NCBI GenBank assembly: GCA_003445095.1
Contig: DLVS01000798.1
Span: 1-7,795, forward strand
Direction: 5' to 3'
Length of the DNA stretch: 7,795 nt
Source of the DNA: Verrucomicrobiales bacterium
GTDB taxonomy: Bacteria > Verrucomicrobiota > Verrucomicrobiia > Limisphaerales > UBA9464
The notes under the pieces are model-generated. The model worked only from the letters and a program-made list of their open reading frames with translations, did not search any database and was not told where the DNA came from. A program made the position numbers and the translations under genes. Of this stretch, positions 1 to 6,872 are shown one piece after another (the first letter of the stretch is position 1; each line of letters starts with the position of its first letter).

Positions 1-1593
1 TTCAAGAATCTCTATGAGGCGAATACGGCGGATGAGTACGATAATTATTTCGGTCAGTTGGTCGGCTATTTCATTCCTCCGGTGACTGGAGACTATGTCT
101 TCCTCATGTCGTCAGACGATCATGGTGAAACGTACCTGAGTACCGATGCCGATCCTGCCAACAAGAAGAAGATTGCCGAGGAGAGCGGTTGGAGTAATCG
201 CCGAATTTGGCTCAGCGATGGCGTGAACGACAATACCGGGAGCCGTGGTTCAGAGGGTGCCTGGGTCAACCGGTCTGATCAGTACGGTGGTACCGAATGG
301 CCCGACGGTAACACGATCCACCTCATAGCCGGCAACAGGTACTACCTTGAAGTTTTGTTTAAGGAAGGTGGCGGTGGCGATAACGGCGGCGCAACGTACA
401 AGTTGGCCAGCGCGGCCGATCCAGCCAATGGCACCCCATCGGCGCTAACCGGTAACGTCGTCGGCACTTATGTCGATCCCCGGACCCTTCCTCCCCTCAT
501 TACTCAGCGTCCTGTGGGCAAACATTTTGCCAAAGGTGAAACCGTTTCACTGAGCGTTGTCGCGGAATCGGCGAGCCCGGTGACTTATCAGTGGTATCAA
601 AACAAACGGGCGATTGCGGGAGCCACTTCCTCCACACTTACCATTGCGAATGCCGATGTGAAGGCCGTAGGCGACTATTATGTGGACGTAACGAGCAAAA
701 ACGGAACCGTCAGTTCCTTCCCCGATGATGATGTCCGACTGCTCATGAATGGCGCCTTCGTTATCGAGTTGGAAGACTTCAACTACGGCAGCGGCCAAAC
801 GGTGGCCGCGGCGAGCACCATGCCGCTCGCGCCCAACCTATATCAAGGTAAGGACGGCATCCCCGGGATTGATTTCCGCCTTGCGAATCAGTCCACCACC
901 GATGCGGCCGCTAACGGTAATTCGTTGCGCAATGGCTGGATAAACTCCGGCACTACGGTTGACTTCCCCACGACTAGCGCGGACCTACTCGGCAACGTGG
1001 ACGTTACCGGAAACGACGGTGACCGCGACCGTGGTGATTTCACCATCGCCTCCAACTATAAGGTCGGCTGGAACGGCTCAGGCGAATGGTATAATTACAC
1101 GCGCAACTTCCCTGCGGGCAATTACAATGTCCTGCTTGGCACCTCGGCTGACGGGCGAGCGGTTGACTTGTTCAATGACACTCTGGAGTTGGTGACGGGT
1201 GACCCGACCAAGGTTAACGCTGCGACGACAGTCATCGGCAGCTTGGTTGGCAACGGTACGGGCGCTTGGAGTTCCAACGACTTGCTGCCTTACCGCAACT
1301 CCGACGGCAGCTTCGCTCAGGTTGCGCTGGGGACTGGCAGCACCCTTCGTGTTCGCAACTCTGGCAGCAACGATCACGATCTGGATTATCTCCTGCTGTA
1401 CCCTGTCGGCACGATCACCGTTCCCACGCTGTCCTATTCCACAGTGGGCGGGGTAACGACGATAACCTACACCGGCACGCTGCAATCGCTGGATACTCTG
1501 AACAGCACTCCTTGGACTGATGTTCAGGGAGCAGTAAGTCCCTACCAAATTCCGGCGAGTACGGTGCAGAAATACTTCCGTTCGCGCGACTAG
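1..1593 (+). CDS. Secreted PA14 / Ig-like / CBM6-like multidomain protein, C-terminal 530 residues (5' partial)
   Basis: The reading frame is open from base 1, so the true start and signal peptide lie upstream; the TTG at 58 is internal. Four regions follow, numbered from the first codon of the window. Residues 1-155 look like a PA14-type beta-barrel: a GYFIPPVTGDYVFLMSSDD stretch, a DPANKK segment, then AGNRYYLEVLFKEGGGGDN. Residues 163-250 are an Ig-like domain with the core Trp in YQWYQ (W198) and the GDYYVDV strand (225-231). Residues 254-469 resemble a CBM6-type carbohydrate-binding sandwich: IELEDF at its start, GEWYNYTRNFPAGNYNV in the middle and LDYLLLYP at its end. Residues 470-530 are the short tail (LQSLDTLNSTPWTDV, ending QKYFRSRD) seen at the ends of many secreted verrucomicrobial proteins. 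No catalytic domain is visible, so any enzyme activity must lie upstream. I infer surface binding to glycans or other polymers. The domain calls are from pattern recognition; the CBM subfamily is uncertain. Confidence 0.88.
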   Translation, partial: FKNLYEANTADEYDNYFGQLVGYFIPPVTGDYVFLMSSDDHGETYLSTDADPANKKKIAEESGWSNRRIWLSDGVNDNTGSRGSEGAWVNRSDQYGGTEWPDGNTIHLIAGNRYYLEVLFKEGGGGDNGGATYKLASAADPANGTPSALTGNVVGTYVDPRTLPPLITQRPVGKHFAKGETVSLSVVAESASPVTYQWYQNKRAIAGATSSTLTIANADVKAVGDYYVDVTSKNGTVSSFPDDDVRLLMNGAFVIELEDFNYGSGQTVAAASTMPLAPNLYQGKDGIPGIDFRLANQSTTDAAANGNSLRNGWINSGTTVDFPTTSADLLGNVDVTGNDGDRDRGDFTIASNYKVGWNGSGEWYNYTRNFPAGNYNVLLGTSADGRAVDLFNDTLELVTGDPTKVNAATTVIGSLVGNGTGAWSSNDLLPYRNSDGSFAQVALGTGSTLRVRNSGSNDHDLDYLLLYPVGTITVPTLSYSTVGGVTTITYTGTLQSLDTLNSTPWTDVQGAVSPYQIPASTVQKYFRSRD

Positions 1594-1617
1594 GCGAACC
1601 GCTAGGTTCAAACAACA

Positions 1618-1648
1618 GGGGCTGGACGAATCGTCCGGCCCCTTTTTT
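1618..1648 (+). terminator. Intrinsic (rho-independent) terminator after the PA14/CBM gene
   Basis: The arm GGGGCTGGACGA (1618-1629) pairs with TCGTCCGGCCCC (1631-1642). This gives a nearly perfect stem of about 10-12 base pairs with one G-T wobble and a small loop around 1628-1632. It is followed directly by six T residues (1643-1648). It begins 25 bases after the stop codon at 1591-1593, the usual position for a transcript end. It separates the upstream gene from the cytochrome-propeller operon. Confidence 0.93.
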
Positions 1649-1709
1649 CTTTGCCCTCGGCGTTAGAGCGGCCTGAACACTTGCGACGAACTTATTCCCA
1701 GCTCTGGTA

Positions 1710-3290
1710 ATGCCTGTGGGTCTCCGTGGTCAATTGCTTATCGGAACTCTGCTAATCGTGCTGAACGGTCTTGCAGAACTTAACTTACGCGGCGCCGACC
1801 AGACCAGTCTGCCAGACCTCAGTAATCCTGCCGCGGTCGCCAGGGGTGGACAACTGGCGCGGACCTACTGTGTCACTTGCCATCTTTTTCCCGATCCTGA
1901 CGCGGTGGATCGGAGGACGTGGTTCGATCAGATTTTACCTAGGATGAAATATCGACTCGGGTTTTCCAGCGCTGACCTCGAAAAGAGTGCCAATATTCGC
2001 CTACTCCGCGAACATCGAAAGATTCCGGATACGCCCGTGATCTCCGAGCAACAGTGGCTTGATCTTTCCGCTTACTACTTGGCCCATTCTCCAGAGAAGC
2101 CTCTGCCCCAGCGATCGCCTGCGCCTATCAACGTGGGTGTCCCCGGATTCCGGACGGTCATTCTTCCAGTCAAGGCCAAGCAGCCGGCAGTCACGGCCGT
2201 CAAAGTCTTGGCCGAAGGTGGGGCGCTGATGGCGGATGACAGCCTCAAAGCGGTCCAGTGGATTAGGCCGGATGGCCGTCACGGGGGCACCCTCAGTGTT
2301 AGCAATTCGGTTAGCTCGTTTCGCGCGTTCCCGCCAGGTATCTTGACGGCTGGTCTCGGCAGTTTCCTTCCGTCCGATGATTTGGCGGCCAGCGTTTTTT
2401 GGCTGACCAACTCGAACCCCAACTCCGGGGAATGGAAGGCGGTTCCTCCGGTCCTGTCCGGCCTGCCGCGCACCACGGACGCAAATTCTGCCGACCTTAA
2501 TGGTGATGGCCGGCCCGACTTAGTGGTGAGTTGCTTCGGCAACAACGTTGGCCGGTTGTCTTGGTGGGAAGCTCAAGCCGATGGTACGTTTCGCGAACAC
2601 GAGCTCCTGCCGCTGCCAGGAACGCTGCGAACCGAAATCTCCGACTTCAACGGTGATGGCCACCTCGATATCGCGGCGCTGGTCGCGCAGGAGACGGAGG
2701 CGATGTATCTTTTCCTAGGAGACGGCACGGGTCGTTTTGAGCGTAAGACCGTCTTCCAATACCCACCACATTGGGGCCACAGCTATTTTGAAGTTGCTGA
2801 TTTTAACGGCGATGGCCGGCCAGATTTCTTGGTGACCAATGGAGACAACGGCGAATTCTCGTCACCACCGAAGCGGTGCCACGGAGTTCGTCTCTACACT
2901 TCGCAGCCGGGCGGCATATGGCGTGAGGATTTCTTCTTTCCGATGAATGGGGCGTACAAGGCAGTGGCGCGCGACTTTGACGGCGACGGTGATCTGGACA
3001 TCGCCGCCATTTCGTTCTTCCCGGATTACCAAAATGCTCCTCGTGGAAGCTTCGTTTACCTCAAGAACGAAGGTGCCAACCGTTTCACGCCGTCAACCTT
3101 CGCTGAAAGCGCCTTGGGTCGCTGGCTGTGCATGGACGCAGGAGACTTCGACGGCGACGGCGATGATGATTTGTTGCTCGGGTCGTATATCCAAGGGCCG
3201 ACGCCGGTACCTAAAGTCCTCAAAGACGCCTGGGACCAATTCCAACAGCCGTTAATGCTGCTGGAAAACCAAGCGAAGTCCCGGAAGTAA
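1710..3290 (+). CDS. Secreted mono-haem cytochrome c fused to FG-GAP/VCBS beta-propeller
   Basis: 526 residues. The ATG at 1710 is the first start after an in-frame stop at 1674; no good ribosome binding site precedes it, and a GTG at 1716 is an alternative. Residues 1-22 look like a Sec signal peptide (Arg6, hydrophobic 8-19, possible cleavage after G-L-A at 22). Residues 45-128 form a compact class-I-like cytochrome c domain with one haem site, CVTCH (54-58). M79 in LPRMK is a possible distal ligand, and a closing helix (QQWLDLSAYYLAHSPEK) follows. The rest carries five Asp-rich calcium loops: DLNGDGRPD (262), DFNGDGHLD (312), DFNGDGRPD (364), DFDGDGDLD (422) and DFDGDGDDD (479). Residues 160-250 look like two more blades without loops, giving about seven. 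The segment from PPHWGHSYFEVADF through GAYKAVARDFDGDGDLDIAA to GRWLCMDAGDFDGDGD matches a family I recognise from Verrucomicrobia and Planctomycetes. The likely location is periplasm or cell surface, with electron transfer likely and partner unknown. Confidence 0.93.
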   Translation: MPVGLRGQLLIGTLLIVLNGLAELNLRGADQTSLPDLSNPAAVARGGQLARTYCVTCHLFPDPDAVDRRTWFDQILPRMKYRLGFSSADLEKSANIRLLREHRKIPDTPVISEQQWLDLSAYYLAHSPEKPLPQRSPAPINVGVPGFRTVILPVKAKQPAVTAVKVLAEGGALMADDSLKAVQWIRPDGRHGGTLSVSNSVSSFRAFPPGILTAGLGSFLPSDDLAASVFWLTNSNPNSGEWKAVPPVLSGLPRTTDANSADLNGDGRPDLVVSCFGNNVGRLSWWEAQADGTFREHELLPLPGTLRTEISDFNGDGHLDIAALVAQETEAMYLFLGDGTGRFERKTVFQYPPHWGHSYFEVADFNGDGRPDFLVTNGDNGEFSSPPKRCHGVRLYTSQPGGIWREDFFFPMNGAYKAVARDFDGDGDLDIAAISFFPDYQNAPRGSFVYLKNEGANRFTPSTFAESALGRWLCMDAGDFDGDGDDDLLLGSYIQGPTPVPKVLKDAWDQFQQPLMLLENQAKSRK

Positions 3291-3304
3291 GTCGGTGGGT
3301 TACC

Positions 3305-3311
3305 GGGGAAG
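3305..3311 (+). promoter_or_regulatory. Shine-Dalgarno-like site for the double-propeller gene
   Basis: GGGGAAG lies six bases before the ATG at 3318 and supports that start over later ones. A second ATG follows at once (3321), so initiation could be at either codon, one residue apart. Short flanking complements (ACCG 3302-3305 and CGGT 3313-3316) could form a weak 4-bp stem around it; I give that no regulatory weight. Confidence 0.6.
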
Positions 3312-3317
3312 TCGGTT

Positions 3318-6300
3318 ATGATGCTTCGTTGGTCATTTTGCTGGGTGGTGCAATGGATGACGCTCGTATTTAGTTTCGTGTCCTTGGCCGGGACCGGCGA
3401 AGTTATTCTCCCTTTGTTGCCTCCGAATCCTCCGAGTGGAAACACCGGTTTTCAACGAATGGAGCCTACGATCACCGGACTCACGTTCGCCCATACGATC
3501 CTTCCCGCGCGGCACCTCACCAATCAGATGCTCCTGGACGGTTCGGGGGTGGCATTGGCCGATGCAGACGGCGACGGCTTAGTTGATGTATTCCTCGGTG
3601 CTTCGGGTGGCGCTAGCCAGTTGTGGCGAAATCAGGGCAACTGGCGTTTCGAAGACGTGACGGACAAGGCCTTTCCCAATCGGGCAAACCTCCTTTCGGG
3701 TGACGTCACCGGTTGTGCGTTTGCTGACTTGAATGGAGATCGCGCGTCCGACCTCGTCCTTAACACTCACGCCGCGGGAATTCGTGTCCTTCTGAACACA
3801 GGTAAGGGAGTGTTCCATCCCGTCCCTTTTCCTCAAGTCCCAGCGCGCGGCGGACATTCACTGGCCTTGGCCGATGTGGACGGAGACGGGTGGGTGGACC
3901 TGTATGTCTGCAATTATCGAGAGCGTGCGTTGATGGATATGCCGAGCGCGAGGGCTACGTTTCAAGGTTCGGGGGCCAGGAGAATGGTCGCGACGTTGGA
4001 TGGCCGTCCGACGACGGACCCCGATCTCACCAACCGTTTTGTCGTAAGCGCCGAGGGCGGAATCGATGAACTAGGCGAGCCCGACGTGTTGTATCGAAGC
4101 CTCGGGGGGACGAACTTCCTCGACATCCCGTGGACTGGCGGCGCCTTTGTAGACGAAGATAATCGATCCCTGAAGGTCCCTCAGCGCGATTGGGGCCTGG
4201 CCGCCCAATTCTGCGACGTCAATGGTGACGGGCGGCCGGATTTATATGTTTGCAACGATTTCCAAACCCCGGACCGGTTTTGGCTGAACGAGAGTTCGCC
4301 TGGAAACGTTCGCTTTCGCCTCATCTCTCCCTCCGCGTTGCGTCACACGAGCCTGTTTTCCATGGGTGTCGATTTTGCCGATGTCAACCGGGACGACCGT
4401 TGGGATTTTATCGTACTGGATATGCTCAGTCCTGATCACGTACGGCGATTGACGATGCTGGATGGGACTCCTTCGGCTCCAGTGAACTCAGGGGACCCGT
4501 CGTCGCGACCGCAGGTCGACGCGAACACCCTGTTCCTCCAACGGTTCGACGGATCATTTGCTGAGGTTGCCTCGCTTGCAGGTGTAACGGCCACTGACTG
4601 GTCGTGGACTCCAGCGTTCGTGGACGTCGATCTTGACGGGTGGCCTGACCTATTGATTTCGGCGGGGCAGGAGCGGGGATCGCGGGATTTGGACGTGGCG
4701 GATTATATGAAGGCATTCCGAAGGGCCGGGCTTCGGACCGATGCGCAGATCTTTCGCGAGCGGCAAAAATTCCCGCCGCAAAGGGCTCCGTTGCGGGCCT
4801 ATCGCAATCTTGGTGTCTCCGACTTTGACTCCGTTCCGCGGTTTGCGGACCTTAGTAAAGAGTGGGGGTTTGATTTTGAAGGCGTCAGCCATGGCCTGGC
4901 GTTGGGAGACCTTGATGGCGATGGCGATTTAGATGTGGTGGTGAATCATCTCAACAGTCCCGTCGGTCTCTATCGCAACACGTCAGCGACCCCACGTGTG
5001 TCGATGCGGCTGAAAGGACAACCGCCTAACACCGATGCCATCGGCGCTCAGTTGCGATTTTGGTGGTCTCCGAACCCGTCGGCGACGGCGGTGCAGCGGT
5101 CCCAGTCGGCCCAGGTCATGTCGGGCGGGCGCTACTTGTCGAGCGATGCCCCCCAGAGAACTTTCGCGTGTCTAGGCCCAGGGCAGGGGACCCTAGAAAT
5201 TCGTTGGCCAAGGGGACGGGTCACGATGCTGACGAATCTATTGGCGAACAGGCATTACGATATCGATGAATCAACCGCAACAGACCGGCCAATCTCAGTT
5301 TCCGAAACACCGAAAGTTCCGCGCCCGCGTTTTGAGGCGGTGACTACTCCGCTGCGGTGTGCGGGTTCGATGGCCGACGACTTCGGAATTCAACCCCTTC
5401 TCCCTCGGCGACAATCGACCCGAACTCCGGCCCTGTTGTATCGGACGAATTCAATCGGTGGCCAATTATGGATGGCTGCTGGGCCGGCTCAGCCGCTGCG
5501 TGAAGCAACCCTGGCTGGGCTTAAGCTAGAGTCGGTGCGAGAGATTGGGGCGGTCGCGGGCGGGACGGCTTTAGTCGCTTGGAAGGATGGCGTCATCGTT
5601 GCCCGAGAGGCAGGAGCACGACGGGCAACCGAGGGATCTCAAGTTTCTCGTTTGGATATTCATTCGGGGAGAGTGGTGCCCGTTGCGACCTCAGTGTTGG
5701 CTCCTTCGTTATTGGCGGCAGTTGGGCCGTCAGCGGCGCACACTGGATGGTTGTTCGTGGGAGGAGGCGCCGTTCCTGGTGAGTACCCGCGCAGTTCGTT
5801 GAGCGAGATACTGGAGGCCGAGGGTGATTCTTTTCGTTCACTGGTGATCACCAACTTGGGGTTGATAACGGCGGCTGGCTTCTGGGATATCGATAAGGAT
5901 GATTCTCCCGAGTTGGTCACCGTGAGCGACTGGGGCTCCCCGCGGATATTCCGGAACCAGGGCAAGGATTGGATCGGCTGGGACCCGGAAATCAAAACCG
6001 GAGAGCCGCGCTCTCTCCGCCTCAGCGACCTGACCGGTTGGTGGCAAAGCGTCGCGGTGGGAGATTTTGATCTAGATGGCCGGCCAGATGTGGTCCTGGG
6101 TAATTGGGGTTTGAATTCCGCGTACGCGATGTACCAGGGACCGCCGCCAACTAACGCAACGAGCCTCCGGCCACTGCGGTTGTACTTTGGAGCCGTGCTG
6201 GACCCCAATCCCGGGGCCTGTTTGGAAACCTATTCGTCAGAAGACGGCCGTGAGTGGCCAATTCACGGAAAGGCTGACCTGGCCTCGCGGTTGCCTCTGG

Positions 6301-6776
6301 TATCGGCTCGATTTCCCACCCATCGGGCGTTTGCCGAGGTCACCGTCGAGGGGCTGTTGGGAGAGCGACATGCAAGTGCCGAAAAGCGCGAATGCCGGTG
6401 GTTGGCATCGCTGATCCTTTTCAACCGAGGCGATCACTTTGAGGCTCGAACGTTACCGGATGCAGCTCAGCTGGGACCGGCAATGGCGCTCGCGACCGCG
6501 GACTTTGACGGAGACGGCCGGCTCGATATGTACGTTGGGCAAGGCTTTTTCGGCCAAAACTTCGGAGTCCGTCGCGATGACGCGGGAGAAGGAGTATTTT
6601 TGTTAGGTCGCCGTGGCGAAACTTTCGAAGCGGTGACAACCTCCGAGACTGGTGTCCGCATACTTGGGGAACAACGAGTTGCCCTAGCCGAGGATCTCGA
6701 CGGCGATGGTCGGGTGGATCTCATCATCGGAGAACACGGAGGACCAGTGACGCTGCTGTCGAATCGGACACGTTAA
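3318..6776 (+). CDS. Secreted CRTAC1-like double beta-propeller with central ASPIC/UnbV domain
   Basis: 1152 residues. The N-terminus has a Sec signal peptide (Arg4, hydrophobic 5-23, cleavage likely after S-L-A at 24). Residues 50-555 hold seven Asp-rich calcium loops: DADGDGLVD (82), DLNGDRASD (137), DVDGDGWVD (186), DVNGDGRPD (300), DVNRDDRWD (355), DVDLDGWPD (436) and DLDGDGDLD (531). This fits a seven-bladed FG-GAP propeller. Residues 560-650 are an ASPIC/UnbV domain (GAQLRFWW, VMSGGRYLSSDAPQRTFACLG, IRWPRGRV). Residues 680-1152 look like a second propeller opened by DDFGIQPLLPRRQS. Three blades lack loops, then come DIDKDDSPE (857), DFDLDGRPD (916), DFDGDGRLD (1062) and DLDGDGRVD (1126). 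Family hallmarks include LWRNQGNWRFEDVT, ELGEPDVLYR and WGLAAQFCDVNGDGRPDLYV. There is no haem motif and no recognisable catalytic site. It starts 27 bases after the cytochrome-propeller gene, so co-transcription is very likely. I infer a large calcium-stabilised extracellular binding or scaffold protein; its ligand is unknown. Confidence 0.94.
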   Translation: MMLRWSFCWVVQWMTLVFSFVSLAGTGEVILPLLPPNPPSGNTGFQRMEPTITGLTFAHTILPARHLTNQMLLDGSGVALADADGDGLVDVFLGASGGASQLWRNQGNWRFEDVTDKAFPNRANLLSGDVTGCAFADLNGDRASDLVLNTHAAGIRVLLNTGKGVFHPVPFPQVPARGGHSLALADVDGDGWVDLYVCNYRERALMDMPSARATFQGSGARRMVATLDGRPTTDPDLTNRFVVSAEGGIDELGEPDVLYRSLGGTNFLDIPWTGGAFVDEDNRSLKVPQRDWGLAAQFCDVNGDGRPDLYVCNDFQTPDRFWLNESSPGNVRFRLISPSALRHTSLFSMGVDFADVNRDDRWDFIVLDMLSPDHVRRLTMLDGTPSAPVNSGDPSSRPQVDANTLFLQRFDGSFAEVASLAGVTATDWSWTPAFVDVDLDGWPDLLISAGQERGSRDLDVADYMKAFRRAGLRTDAQIFRERQKFPPQRAPLRAYRNLGVSDFDSVPRFADLSKEWGFDFEGVSHGLALGDLDGDGDLDVVVNHLNSPVGLYRNTSATPRVSMRLKGQPPNTDAIGAQLRFWWSPNPSATAVQRSQSAQVMSGGRYLSSDAPQRTFACLGPGQGTLEIRWPRGRVTMLTNLLANRHYDIDESTATDRPISVSETPKVPRPRFEAVTTPLRCAGSMADDFGIQPLLPRRQSTRTPALLYRTNSIGGQLWMAAGPAQPLREATLAGLKLESVREIGAVAGGTALVAWKDGVIVAREAGARRATEGSQVSRLDIHSGRVVPVATSVLAPSLLAAVGPSAAHTGWLFVGGGAVPGEYPRSSLSEILEAEGDSFRSLVITNLGLITAAGFWDIDKDDSPELVTVSDWGSPRIFRNQGKDWIGWDPEIKTGEPRSLRLSDLTGWWQSVAVGDFDLDGRPDVVLGNWGLNSAYAMYQGPPPTNATSLRPLRLYFGAVLDPNPGACLETYSSEDGREWPIHGKADLASRLPLVSARFPTHRAFAEVTVEGLLGERHASAEKRECRWLASLILFNRGDHFEARTLPDAAQLGPAMALATADFDGDGRLDMYVGQGFFGQNFGVRRDDAGEGVFLLGRRGETFEAVTTSETGVRILGEQRVALAEDLDGDGRVDLIIGEHGGPVTLLSNRTR

Positions 6777-6872
6777 TTCCGGTGGCTTGCCTGATGATCG
6801 GCGGTCGATTTCTCCATTGCTGCGAACAGCACTTGGCTCGGACGCTTAGATTCGTTCTGCTTATCCCAGTTC

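Noticed and set aside
1078..1611. Antisense open frame of 177 codons opposite the PA14/CBM gene
   Set aside because: It lies wholly within a well-supported coding gene and across its stop, has low-complexity Arg/Val-rich composition, and shows no domain or start signal.
3289..3316. Eight-base direct repeat AAGTCGGT at 3289-3296 and 3309-3316
   Set aside because: It is too short and overlaps a stop codon and a ribosome binding site; chance is a sufficient explanation.
3339..3344. Possible lipoprotein cysteine (Cys8) in the double-propeller signal peptide
   Set aside because: The Cys sits near the start of the hydrophobic core without a preceding lipobox, so ordinary signal peptidase I cleavage after residue 24 fits better.
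2811..6089. Repeated 15-mer GATGGCCGGCCAGAT at 2811-2825 and 6075-6089
   Set aside because: Both copies encode the DGRPD part of a calcium loop, so the match follows from the protein motif and is not a DNA repeat or recombination site.
5660..6208. Antisense open frame of 182 codons opposite the second propeller
   Set aside because: The plus-strand frame continues through it with family motifs. The antisense product is Pro/Ser/Arg-rich with no recognisable features, as expected for a shadow frame in GC-rich DNA.
6818..6831. Small hairpin TGCTG-CGAA-CAGCA between the double-propeller and ceramidase-like genes
   Set aside because: The stem is only five base pairs and no T-run follows, so it is not a convincing terminator.
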